Of a DNA stretch of 64,000 nucleotides, positions 45,901 through 54,012 are shown piece by piece (position 1 is the first letter of the stretch; each line of letters opens with the position of its first letter). Origin of the DNA: Candidatus Obscuribacterales bacterium (lineage in GTDB: Bacteria > Cyanobacteriota > Vampirovibrionia > Obscuribacterales > Obscuribacteraceae). The stretch is taken from positions 1 through 64,000 of the forward strand of contig JAIELX010000029.1 of assembly GCA_019752635.1 (NCBI GenBank). The letters are read 5' to 3'. The position numbers and the translations under genes are program-made. Under the pieces are notes generated by a model. That model was given only the letters and a program-made list of their open reading frames with translations, ran no database searches and was not told the DNA's origin.

Positions 45901-46314
45901 ATGATACCAAATACGGTGCCAACACCTCCCGCATGGCGCTGGTCGATGGACGAGGGGGCGTTCGTTGATCCTCTGTTCGGCCTTTTCCAAAAACAAGCGG
46001 AGATTTGGCAAGCACAGATGATTTGAGAAACAACTGGGCGCGGTACAAGAGCGTCGCGCCCCCGGAGTATCTTACAAGAAGTAGAACGCAGCGAACGCTG
46101 GAACAAGAACACTCCAATGAAACTTCTCCGCGCTGGCTTAGAACCGTTAATCGGCGCATTCGAACTCGAACAACTTACGCTTCGAACCTACCTTGCCAGA
46201 ACCGACTTAGCCATAGTATTTCTAATAGCGACCCTCCTGATCTACAATCTTGCACGACTTACAGTACCGGTCTGGCGCAAGGCTAGAAAGCCGCCCGCCA
46301 GACCGGTACTGTAA
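45901..46314 (+). pseudogene. Broken gene with C-terminal membrane segment
   Basis: From ATG 45901 the frame encodes IPNTVPTPPAWRWSMDEGAF and VDPLFGLFQKQAEIWQAQ, then a TGA at 46024. A better-looking continuation lies in another frame (DLRNNWARYKSVAPPEYLTR, about 46020-46080), and the original frame resumes from 46117 with AGLEPLIGAFELEQL and a membrane helix (LAIVFLIATLLIYNLARL) to a stop at 46314. Two compensating frameshifts would account for this. Only the last 65 codons form an intact short frame, which could survive as a small membrane protein. The function is unknown. Confidence 0.45.
46261..46312. repeat. Perfect 17-bp inverted repeat across the 3' end of the broken gene
   Basis: Arms 46261-46277 (ACAGTACCGGTCTGGCG) and 46296-46312 are exact reverse complements, with an 18-nt loop that contains a further GGC/GCC pair. 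It overlaps the last codons of the frame ending at 46314 and lies between convergent genes. No T-run follows immediately, so it may be a bidirectional terminator or a mobile-element trace. Confidence 0.8.
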
Positions 46315-46342
46315 CAAAATTAACGCTGAATTCTTGTAGAAC

Positions 46343-46879
46343 TCAAGAGTGGACGGCGCTACGCGCCATCGCCTTGATTAGCTCGCGGCAGAACGCCGGC
46401 AAGTCTGAAGGTGTTCGCGATGTAACTAAGCTGCCGTCGACGACAACTTCTTCGTCAACCCATATTGCACCAGCGTTGACCAGATCATCTTTGATATTTT
46501 TATGGCTGGTGACTCGCTTGCCACGTACTACATCGGCGGAAGCAAGTACCCAGGGTCCGTGGCATATCGAAGCTACAACACCACCGGCTTTGACCGTATG
46601 CCGCACAATCTCCAACGCCGCGTGATTGGCTCTAATCTTGTCCGGCGCCCAGCCGCCAGGAATGATAACGCACTCGAATGTCTCTTTGAACGCGAGCTCT
46701 TCACACTGGCCATTTACTTCGACGGGAAGACCGTACTTCCCTTTATATACACGCTCGCCGATTCCGGCAACTCTGACGTTGGCACCGGCTTCAATAAGTC
46801 GCAGCTGCGGGTAAAACAATTCGCGGTCTTCAAAGTCAGGTCCTGCAATAATGAGGACTTTTTTGCCCTTCAGCTCCAT
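46343..46879 (-). CDS. DJ-1/PfpI-family protein
   Basis: 178 residues. The nucleophile elbow ASICHGPW places the catalytic Cys at residue 106, and the partner glutamate lies in DFEDRE (E17). Strand KKVLIIAGPDF at the start and CVIIPGGWAPD fit the family, and YKGKYGLPVEV matches PfpI-type members. Such proteins act as glyoxalases/deglycases or chaperone-like stress proteins; the protease assignment of the family is historical. Length is typical. The gene stands alone in the minus direction with a purine-rich ribosome site (AGAAAGGGAGAA) before the ATG. Confidence 0.93.
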   Translation of the reverse strand: MELKGKKVLIIAGPDFEDRELFYPQLRLIEAGANVRVAGIGERVYKGKYGLPVEVNGQCEELAFKETFECVIIPGGWAPDKIRANHAALEIVRHTVKAGGVVASICHGPWVLASADVVRGKRVTSHKNIKDDLVNAGAIWVDEEVVVDGSLVTSRTPSDLPAFCRELIKAMARSAVHS

Positions 46880-47025
46880 TGGATTCTCCCTTTCTAGCGA
46901 CTACTTCTCTGGAGAAGGGCAGCCGCGAAGTTCTTGACAGGATTCCGTGCGCACAGCAATGATGGACGGGGCACGCCCGAAACTGCCAGTTTCTCAGAGA
47001 TTCTTAATAAATTTGAGATGCGGAC

Positions 47026-47490
47026 CTAATCGTTGCCTGTGGCGAAGTCAGGTCCCTGGTCCTGCATGTTCCAGCGTAAGAGCTCACGGCGCCATTCCAG
47101 GTCGGCTTGAGCTTCCTTGAGAAGCCCGGCCAGCCCCTGATAGTCCCCGAAGGAAAGATCAACGGCAACTCCAATTTCAAAGGTCAGTTTGACCCGCTCG
47201 TAGCTCGGCGTGCAGGCCATACAGACCATATGGTCGGGTCCGCAGATCTCGAAGACCCTATTTTCGTCGCATTGAATTGGATCTTTCTGCCAATTGAGGT
47301 ATTCCAAAAACTCTTCATCTTCCAGACTTTGCTGAACAAGAAGCACAAGAGCCTGATACTGCGTCTGGTTCAGGTAGATTGTGATCTCTTGCCGCCTCAA
47401 ATCAAGCGCCACTTCACCGTTCTCTTTATCCAAATAAAGATCGGCGAAGGCGTTTGCGAAACTGATTTGATACGCTGTGCTCGTTTTCAT
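47026..47490 (-). CDS. Protein of unknown function next to hemB
   Basis: 154 residues from ATG 47490 (GAGGACC upstream; a GTG at 47520 would add ten residues). Acidic, with strands (EVALDLRRQEITIYLNQT, RVKLTFEIGVAVDLSFGDYQ) and helices, including YQALVLLVQQSLEDEEFLEYL. Two cysteines in CMACTP could bind a metal or be redox-active, but no full motif is seen. No signal peptide or membrane helix. It follows hemB by 37 bp in the same direction, so it may belong to the heme operon; the function is not inferable. Confidence 0.7.
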   Translation of the reverse strand: MKTSTAYQISFANAFADLYLDKENGEVALDLRRQEITIYLNQTQYQALVLLVQQSLEDEEFLEYLNWQKDPIQCDENRVFEICGPDHMVCMACTPSYERVKLTFEIGVAVDLSFGDYQGLAGLLKEAQADLEWRRELLRWNMQDQGPDFATGND

Positions 47491-47527
47491 TTGTCTCTGG
47501 TCCTCAGAACAAAAAGCCACGCCCCAA

Positions 47528-48553
47528 CTAACGTAACCAGGCGGCTACGTCCGGTGCGTGATAGGTAATGATAATATCCGCGCCGGCACGGAATATGCCG
47601 GTGAGGCATTCAAGAACGACACGTCTTTCGTCAATCCAACCGTTAGCGGCGGCAGCTTTGACCATTGAGTACTCTCCAGAAACATTATAAGCCGCAATCG
47701 GCAGATTGGTAAGCTCCCGAGCCTTGCTAATAATGTCCAGATAAGCCAAAGCAGGTTTTACCATGACGATATCGGCGCCTTCCTCAATGTCCAGCTCGAT
47801 CTCGCGCAATGCCTCCCGTGAGTTCGGCGGGTCCATTTGATAACTGGACCGGTCTCCGAACTGAGGCGCAGATTCAGCAGCCTCGCGGAAAGGTCCATAA
47901 AAACCGGAAGCATACTTGGCGCTGTAAGCCATTATTGGAATGTCAGCAAAACCGGAAGCATCTAGAGCGTGCCTGATAGCAGCTACTCGCCCGTCCATCA
48001 TATCGGAGGGAGCGATGACATCCGCCCCGGCGCGGGCCTGCGACACGGCAGCCCGCGCCAGTATGTCAACGCTAGGATCGTTCAGGATACGACCATCCTC
48101 GACCACGCCGCAATGTCCGTGACTCATGTATTCACAAAGGCAAGTGTCTGCTACGACCAGCATCTCGGGAAAGCGCTTCTTAATCTCAGTAGTGGCGCGC
48201 TGCACGATGCCGTCGGCGTGCCAGGCCCCCGTAGCTTCGGGGTCCTTCTTCTCGGGAATACCGAACAAAATGACAGACCGCAGCCCGCTTTCGGCAATGC
48301 TTTCGACCTCACGAAGCATCTCATCGATGGACTGCTGATGCACTCCCGGCATTGATGAAATCGGCTTGCGAATGCCTTTCCCTTCGACAATAAAGAGCGG
48401 ATAAATCAACTTTTCCAATCTAATGTGAGTCTCGCGGACCATGCCTCGCAGAACTGGAGACGACCGCAGCCGTCGCATGCGCGTTTTCAACCGGTCATTT
48501 CGATCAAGCACGTTGGCGGTAAGGCTGTTTTGCGTTGGACTCACTGGTGACAT
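47528..48553 (-). CDS. hemB: Delta-aminolevulinic acid dehydratase (porphobilinogen synthase)
   Basis: 341 residues; condenses two 5-aminolevulinate molecules to porphobilinogen in heme synthesis. The zinc-site cysteines are present in [14 protein letters not shown] (the DTCLCEY..HGHCG form marks a Zn-dependent enzyme), and the two catalytic lysines appear in [15 protein letters not shown] and [13 protein letters not shown]. Length and N-terminus ([15 protein letters not shown]) are typical. It is the last gene of the hemA-hemC-hemD-hemB series, 131 bp downstream of hemD, and may have its own promoter. Confidence 0.97.
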   Translation of the reverse strand: MSPVSPTQNSLTANVLDRNDRLKTRMRRLRSSPVLRGMVRETHIRLEKLIYPLFIVEGKGIRKPISSMPGVHQQSIDEMLREVESIAESGLRSVILFGIPEKKDPEATGAWHADGIVQRATTEIKKRFPEMLVVADTCLCEYMSHGHCGVVEDGRILNDPSVDILARAAVSQARAGADVIAPSDMMDGRVAAIRHALDASGFADIPIMAYSAKYASGFYGPFREAAESAPQFGDRSSYQMDPPNSREALREIELDIEEGADIVMVKPALAYLDIISKARELTNLPIAAYNVSGEYSMVKAAAANGWIDERRVVLECLTGIFRAGADIIITYHAPDVAAWLR

Positions 48554-48684
48554 TCTTTAATTCTCGCGAGATTAGAAATGTACGGTAACGCCGCTACAGG
48601 AAGGAATGCGGAGGAATATGCATACTATATCGGCACCCGCGCGTTTACTGTGGGTTCAGACCTCGATTCTATCGGAGAATTAAT

Positions 48685-49491
48685 TCAAAGCGGGCTATTG
48701 GCGGCATCCGCGAGAGCCTGCACCAAGCCGGCAATTGTGTATTCTCGAGCCTGAATGTCCGCGCCGCCAATAAGTTGAGCCGCTGTGGCAGCCGTTTCAG
48801 GGCCTATTACGGCGATTTTTATGTTGGACCTGAGTTCATTTCCATCAGCGCCACTTGCTCGCAATATTCTGTCAAAGCTCCGCACTGTTTCCGAGCTGGT
48901 CAAAGTGACAATATCCACCTCTTTTCGAGACAGAATCTGCCGAAGCACCCGGGCGGTTTCTTGTGGATTCTCCGGTCCGCACGTACGGTAGCAGGTCACT
49001 GTCTCGACTTCGGCTCCCACCTTTTGCAGTTCATTCTTAATGAAGAGCCTTCCAATGTCCGCCTTCGGCCAGAGAAATCTGACTTGAGAAAGCGAGTCGG
49101 GATAGCCGGGGAATTGCAGAATCATTTCCTCGGCCACGAAAACATTTGGTTGGAAGCACACCGGTATCCGTCGCTCAACCAGGCTTCCGCCGGTAGCAGG
49201 TCCGATGGCTGCCACCTTCAATGATTGGAGAGCGTCCACAGGCACACCGAGATGATTGAGCCGAGCAACTGTGCATTCAACTGCATTAACACTGGCAAAC
49301 AGAAGCCAATCGTAAGAGGACAGATGTTGAAATGCTTGATCAAATGGGGACCATGAGTCGGGCGGACCGATGCGCAATAATGGAAGCTCTACTACGCTGG
49401 CCCCCAGCTCCCGAAGACGAGCAGAGAGACTACCCGCTTGATGCCCGGCTCTGGTTACTAGAATTCGTTGATTATCCAGTCTCTGACTCAT
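48685..49491 (-). CDS. hemD: Uroporphyrinogen-III synthase
   Basis: 268 residues; cyclises and inverts ring D of hydroxymethylbilane. HemD proteins diverge strongly, but the start NQRILVTRAGHQAGSLSARL, the GASVVELPLLRI strand, AAIGPATGGSLVERRI and DIVTLTSSETVRSFDRIL (the conserved TSSxxV region) are recognisable. I start it at ATG 49491 because it lies 4 bp after the hemC stop and the fold begins there; a longer frame to 49557 overlaps hemC. The position between hemC and hemB supports the call. Confidence 0.93.
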   Translation of the reverse strand: MSQRLDNQRILVTRAGHQAGSLSARLRELGASVVELPLLRIGPPDSWSPFDQAFQHLSSYDWLLFASVNAVECTVARLNHLGVPVDALQSLKVAAIGPATGGSLVERRIPVCFQPNVFVAEEMILQFPGYPDSLSQVRFLWPKADIGRLFIKNELQKVGAEVETVTCYRTCGPENPQETARVLRQILSRKEVDIVTLTSSETVRSFDRILRASGADGNELRSNIKIAVIGPETAATAAQLIGGADIQAREYTIAGLVQALADAANSPL

Positions 49492-49495
49492 GCGA

Positions 49496-50458
49496 CTAAG
49501 GCGGTGAAACTGCCGCGCTTGGCGCCTGCAAAAGCTCTTCCAATACGGCGCCCGCACCTTCGCCGATCATTTCCAGTGCCAAAGTGTGACCGATACTTTC
49601 TGCCGATTCGAGGCTGCCACGTTTTGCTCGACGAAACACAGTGCGTCCGTCGAGCGAAGCAACACATCCGGTCAACTCCAGCCCCCCATCGCAGAGCACA
49701 GCCAACGCCCCCACAGGAACAGAGCAGCCACCGCCAAGCTTGTTCAAGAAAGCGCGTTCAGCTTGCACCGCCGCCAGTACCAGAGAATCATTAACCTGCT
49801 TCAGCAGATCGACAACTTTGCTGTCACTTCGACGGCACTCGAGTCCAAGCGCGCCTTGACCAACAGCCGGGGTGCAGAGTGCCGTGTCGAAGAATTGGAC
49901 AATACGTTTATGCTCGTTCAAACGCAAAAGACCGGCAGCGGCCAGCACCATCGCATCACACATACCTTCGTCATGTTTACGCAAACGAGTTTGAATGTTA
50001 CCGCGAATATCGACAAACTCCAGATCCTGTCTGACCGCTAGAAGCTGTGCGGCTCGACGCCGACTGGATGTCGCCACACGACTACCCGAGGGTAGCTTCT
50101 CAAAAGTGGCACCACTATTACAAACAAGAACATCACGCGGATCTTCTCGAGACAATGTCGCACCCAAAACTAACCCGTCAGGCATTTCGGTAGGCAAGTC
50201 CTTCAGGCTATGCACCACAAGATCAACTTCGTCTGCGTAAAGCGCTTCTTCGAGTTCTTTGACGAAGACTCCACGACCGCCAATGTCGGCCAACGGTTTA
50301 TTGAGAACTTTATCGCCGTGTGTTGTTATTCCAACAAGCTCAAAATCCAAACCGGTATTCAGGTTGCTTAGAGCAGCAACAGCCATGTCGGTCTGCAATC
50401 GAGCAAGCAAACTTTCGCGAGTGCCGACCCTCAAAACATTATCTCGGGCGCGACTCAC
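49496..50458 (-). CDS. hemC: Porphobilinogen deaminase (hydroxymethylbilane synthase)
   Basis: 320 residues; polymerises four porphobilinogens to hydroxymethylbilane on a dipyrromethane cofactor. Hallmarks: RVGTRESLLARLQTD, VVHSLKDLPTEMPDGL, the ATSSRRRAAQLLAVR block, VDIRGNIQTRLRK and the cofactor-attachment cysteine in LGGGCSVPVGALA. The start is a GTG at 50458, 12 bp after the hemA stop, in line with the family N-terminus. Confidence 0.96.
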   Translation of the reverse strand: MSRARDNVLRVGTRESLLARLQTDMAVAALSNLNTGLDFELVGITTHGDKVLNKPLADIGGRGVFVKELEEALYADEVDLVVHSLKDLPTEMPDGLVLGATLSREDPRDVLVCNSGATFEKLPSGSRVATSSRRRAAQLLAVRQDLEFVDIRGNIQTRLRKHDEGMCDAMVLAAAGLLRLNEHKRIVQFFDTALCTPAVGQGALGLECRRSDSKVVDLLKQVNDSLVLAAVQAERAFLNKLGGGCSVPVGALAVLCDGGLELTGCVASLDGRTVFRRAKRGSLESAESIGHTLALEMIGEGAGAVLEELLQAPSAAVSPP

Positions 50459-50470
50459 GTGCCTTCACCC

Positions 50471-52009
50471 TCAATGCTCGACCGGTCTGCCGCATTTGCC
50501 ACCGGGAGCGAGCGGTTCAGTCGCAGAAGTTTCTCCGCGACCGGGACATTGAACAGGAGCGACGTTCACGGTTGAAAGACCGGCCCCGTGCGAATGCTCG
50601 TGAGAATCTCCGCGTTCCATCACTGCACCTTTGCTCTCACCACTGACCGCCGCAGGCACCGTTTCGGGAACGAACGACTTTGCTACTGCCGAACCCGGCT
50701 GCGACTGCAATACATCCAAGTTAAACAGGCGACGCAACGCCTCGGCTTGTTGACGCAATGCCAAATCGTCATCGGTCGATTTAAGTTGAACCGTCGGTTG
50801 GTGCAATATTTGATTGATCAAAGCACGACTAAGCTGCTCGAAGTCTGTTTGACCTTCACTGCGCGTCATGTATTCAGATCTGATGTTTTCAATTTTGCGA
50901 CGCAAATCTGTTATCGTCGGCGCAACAACCAGCGTCCGTTCCCAAACATGCAGTGCATCAAGTGTCGAGAAGATTATTCGTTCGGCTTCGCCGACCAAAG
51001 CTTCTCTTTCACTCATATTCTTGTTCACGATAGTGGCCAGATCGTCTGCATGAAACAGACGAACCCCGGGCAAATTCGCCACGGACGGATCGACGTTTCG
51101 CGGCACAGAGATATCAACAACCACTAGTTCTTTTCCAGGGGTCATATATTTCTTCAGTTCATCGGCTTTGATCAGATGACTCGAGGCACTGGTCGAAACA
51201 ATCATCAATTCGCAAGCCGCAGCCAACTGATATCGTTCGTCAAAAGACAATCCGATGTTCAACCGCTGAGAGTTAGGCAGCTTATTGGCAGCAAAGTGCT
51301 CGAGCCGTTCGGCAGTCCGATTGACCATCAACAGCTGATCCGGTCCGGAATCACAAAGCAAGTGCTTTGCGCAAATCTGCGCCATGCGACCAGCGCCAAT
51401 TATCAGGACACTTTTGCGGGAAAGCTTTCCAAGGACGTCACGAGCAAGCTCTACTGCTGCTGAACTTACGGAAACGGCTCGACGCCCCATAGACGTTTCA
51501 GAGCGCACACGCTTACCGCATGTGAGTGCTAATTTGAAGAGTTGATCAAGATGAGTGCCGCAGGTGCCGGCTTCCAAGGCATAACGATGAGCAGCCTTGA
51601 CTTGCGACATGATCTGTCCCTCGCCAATCACCAGGCTGTCTAGTCCGCTAGCTACACGAAATAAATGCAGAGCAACATCTTCGCGCAGCAACTTAAAGTT
51701 GGGCTTTATAGCTTGGTGATCGCTTATGCGCTGCGTTGAAACAAAGAATGATTCCAGTTCGCTCAAACCGGCATCTAGATCACTGACTACAGCGTAGACC
51801 TCGGTGCGATTGCAAGTGGAAAGGACGGCAGACTCCTTGACATGCGGCATGCTCGCAAGAGCTCTCAGCGCGTGCGCAATACAGGAATCAGGAATGACAA
51901 ATTTCTCACGAATGGTAATAGGGCAAGAATGATAGTTGAGACCGACGACTACCAGATGCGTGCCGTCCGGCTGCGCTTCATAGAAAGAGTTCGTGCCGTT
52001 AAAGTTCAC
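50471..52009 (-). CDS. hemA: Glutamyl-tRNA reductase with Cys/His-rich C-terminal tail
   Basis: 512 residues; reduces glutamyl-tRNA to glutamate-1-semialdehyde, the first committed step of the C5 heme pathway. The catalytic C66 lies in LSTCNRTEVYAVV, with GLNYHSCPITIREK at the N-terminus, VIGEGQIMSQVKAAH, the NADPH-site VLIIGAGRMAQICAKHL and a C-terminal dimerisation helix region (FEQLSRALINQILHQPT). The protein runs about 50-60 residues past the dimerisation domain; this tail includes HEHSHGAG and two cysteines (VQCPGRG, GGKCGRP), so it could bind metal or heme. It is the first gene of the heme operon, and the C5 route fits a cyanobacterial-type lineage. Confidence 0.96.
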   Translation of the reverse strand: MNFNGTNSFYEAQPDGTHLVVVGLNYHSCPITIREKFVIPDSCIAHALRALASMPHVKESAVLSTCNRTEVYAVVSDLDAGLSELESFFVSTQRISDHQAIKPNFKLLREDVALHLFRVASGLDSLVIGEGQIMSQVKAAHRYALEAGTCGTHLDQLFKLALTCGKRVRSETSMGRRAVSVSSAAVELARDVLGKLSRKSVLIIGAGRMAQICAKHLLCDSGPDQLLMVNRTAERLEHFAANKLPNSQRLNIGLSFDERYQLAAACELMIVSTSASSHLIKADELKKYMTPGKELVVVDISVPRNVDPSVANLPGVRLFHADDLATIVNKNMSEREALVGEAERIIFSTLDALHVWERTLVVAPTITDLRRKIENIRSEYMTRSEGQTDFEQLSRALINQILHQPTVQLKSTDDDLALRQQAEALRRLFNLDVLQSQPGSAVAKSFVPETVPAAVSGESKGAVMERGDSHEHSHGAGLSTVNVAPVQCPGRGETSATEPLAPGGKCGRPVEH

Positions 52010-52327
52010 TGACTGTCTCGACTTCTTTGACCTACGCTCTCGCTGCAGAAAAGATCTCAGCGAGTCTTGAATTCATCGCGCACCACTGGCGCAAATTATA
52101 AACACTCCGCGCCCCGGTGTAGCCTCCCGGCCCCCCGGAATACATAATCCGCAAAGTGACACTTCGCAAATGAAAGCCAGGGTTCTCCCCGCGTAGCGGC
52201 GCCGGTCTCAACTACGGTAATAGATGAAACTTTTGCCACCATTGCTCAAGTTTCGACTATGCAGAACAATTGCCACCCGCGAAGTTAAACTCGGCTCAGG
52301 ATCGTCATCGGCTGAACGCAAAAGATG
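52010..52327. other. Intergenic region upstream of hemA
   Basis: 318 bp between hemA and the metal-receptor gene, both on the minus strand. No convincing gene, tRNA or terminator was found. It should contain the hemA promoter, but no confident -35/-10 pair was seen. Confidence 0.4.
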
Positions 52328-53236
52328 TCATTGGACATCTGTCAGTGATTTGGCGCATTCGCGATGCCAGCGAGAAAGCTCAGGGGCAAGCTCCGGATGC
52401 GCAATTCCGGACAACCAATACAAGCCTTCAAGTATTCTCAAGCCGGGACGAGCCAGAGGATCCTTATCGGCCTCCGGTAAAAAGTAGATGCCGTTACTCT
52501 TGGCAGCAGGAGTGGAACTCCACGGGGCTTTTTTCCAGAATGACTGCTCCCGGGCTTGATGGGCCATAATCAGGATTTCAGGCTTTCCCGTTACGACACG
52601 TTCGATACTTATTCGCGGAAAAGCAGCCGGTACAGACGAGGCAATATTGTCGCCACCGCATATGGTGGCCGCCTGATGCATAAAGCTGCCAGCACCGGCC
52701 GTTATAAGCGGATCGGGCCAAATGCAGAAAAACAGTCTTGGACGATTCTTTGTTTTTGCAATCATTAGAGAAAGCGACCGCACCGCCGAGTTGAATTTAT
52801 CGGACAGCTGCCGGGCTCGCTCGTTACGCCCGGTAATCTTGCCGAGTTCCAATAGATTTGTGCTTATATCGGAAAGTCGCTCGTTCTTCAAAATGACAAC
52901 TTTAAATTTGCGGTTTTTCAAGGTTGTCGCCAGGGCTTCCTGACCGTTAACCAGAAGAACAAAATCAGGATGAAGTCTGGTTATGGTTTCTAACCTGGCG
53001 TTCACAAAACTGCCTGCCTTTGGTTTCTGCTTGGCTTGCGGTGGATAATCACAAACATCGGAAACGGCCACCAACATGTCGCTGGCCCCGAGCGAATAGA
53101 TAAGCTCGGTATTTGACGGAGCCAGAGATACCAAGCGCGGCGAAGCCGGCGTGTCGGCAGCAGGAGCCGCCATGGCCCGCCCTGCAATCCCAATTAGCAT
53201 CGCTAGAGAGGCAAAAATGAAATTGCGTCGTCTCAT
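52328..53236 (-). CDS. Cobalamin/metal-receptor-type ABC substrate-binding protein (BtuF-like)
   Basis: 302 residues. Start at ATG 53236, overlapping the upstream kinase stop by four bases (ATGA). The N-terminus MRRRNFIFASLAMLIGIA carries an RR motif and cleaves near AMAAPA. The mature protein has VSLAPSNTELIYSLGASDML and VSDVCDYPPQAKQKPKAGSF, typical of helical-backbone receptors for vitamin B12, heme or siderophores, and a second lobe beginning ITRLHPDFVLLVNG. No permease or ATPase genes are adjacent, so it may work with a transporter encoded elsewhere. B12 specificity is inferred, not shown. Confidence 0.88.
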   Translation of the reverse strand: MRRRNFIFASLAMLIGIAGRAMAAPAADTPASPRLVSLAPSNTELIYSLGASDMLVAVSDVCDYPPQAKQKPKAGSFVNARLETITRLHPDFVLLVNGQEALATTLKNRKFKVVILKNERLSDISTNLLELGKITGRNERARQLSDKFNSAVRSLSLMIAKTKNRPRLFFCIWPDPLITAGAGSFMHQAATICGGDNIASSVPAAFPRISIERVVTGKPEILIMAHQAREQSFWKKAPWSSTPAAKSNGIYFLPEADKDPLARPGLRILEGLYWLSGIAHPELAPELSRWHRECAKSLTDVQ

Positions 53237-53766
53237 GCAATCCAGCGTTCTACTTCTGCAACGCGCTCTTCCATTGTAATCGAGGAAATGGTCAACGTTC
53301 GTTCCATCAACCCCAATTCCCAAAGAGTCATTCGCACCAGCCGGTCGAGCTGCTTAGAATAGTCGCCGTCAGTCCAACGGAAGCCATCCTCCACCGCCTC
53401 TATTAGGGGTGGCACATAGATGATGTGCGTGTAAGTCCTCGATTGCGCTTTCACTTGATCATACATTCGCTCCGTATCGTAGGTCATCGCAGAGCAAATA
53501 TTCCAACGTTGCCAAAGCACCCAGCAATCAACAGTCGAGCGATCGGCAACATACGCAGGCAAGGCATTTTCCAATTCGATTTGTCGTTCCAGAACTTCGA
53601 ACTTGAACGCTTCCTGGTCTGCAATATCGCCTATACGTACAACGCCCTTCTCTCGACAGAGACTGCGCGCAACCTCCGGAATGAGCGGCAGATGCAATAC
53701 AGTCGCAACTCGCTCCGCCAGAGTTGTTTTGCCGACGCCACTTGCTCCGATCAAGGTAATACGCAT
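53233..53766 (-). CDS. P-loop nucleotide/small-molecule kinase (NadR-like AAA_28 type)
   Basis: 177 residues from ATG 53766, where the P-loop RITLIGASGVGKTTLAERV begins; a longer frame to 53868 adds 34 residues without family sequence. Further elements: LIPEVARSLCREKG, the DR of VADRSTVDCWVLWQ (as in NadR-type kinases) and THIIYVPPLIEAVEDGFRW. The fold matches AAA_28/NadR-like P-loop kinases that phosphorylate nucleosides or related small molecules. It is translationally coupled (ATGA) to the BtuF-like gene, which suggests that the imported ligand or a precursor is phosphorylated after uptake; this is inference. Confidence 0.85.
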   Translation of the reverse strand: MRITLIGASGVGKTTLAERVATVLHLPLIPEVARSLCREKGVVRIGDIADQEAFKFEVLERQIELENALPAYVADRSTVDCWVLWQRWNICSAMTYDTERMYDQVKAQSRTYTHIIYVPPLIEAVEDGFRWTDGDYSKQLDRLVRMTLWELGLMERTLTISSITMEERVAEVERWIA

Positions 53767-53956
53767 TGTCTCAATCACTTTCGAACGTTTACTCCAATCC
53801 AGTATAGTGCACATCAGCGGGAAAAGCGTTAGCGCGGGAGTGCGGGCTTCCAGCTCGCTCCAAAACACGACTTACTTAACTGCATAGACAACCACAGCTA
53901 TAGCAGCGGTCTGGAAGCCCGCGGCCCGAGCGCTTCTATAGCTTACGCCTCCGAAA

Positions 53957-53990
53957 ACGAAAGAGGAGCACTTTCGTACTCCTCCCTCTT
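53957..53990 (-). terminator. Intrinsic terminator after the flotillin gene
   Basis: A 9-bp stem (53963-53971 with 53976-53984, including one G-T pair) closed by a GAAA tetraloop on the minus strand, followed there by a T-rich stretch (TTTCGTTTTC). It lies about 25 bp after the flotillin stop, in the right direction. Confidence 0.7.
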
Positions 53991-54012
53991 CGTGATTTGG
54001 ATGACCCAATCG

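Noticed and set aside
34835..46026. Genome-wide reading of TGA as an amino acid, suggested by in-frame TGAs at 34835, in the 44.7-kb region and at 46024.
   Set aside because: Many intact genes here end normally with TGA (for example at 5742, 10559 and 32442), and in two of the three cases a frameshift explains the break better. Only the 34835 case keeps the frame and a fitting hairpin.
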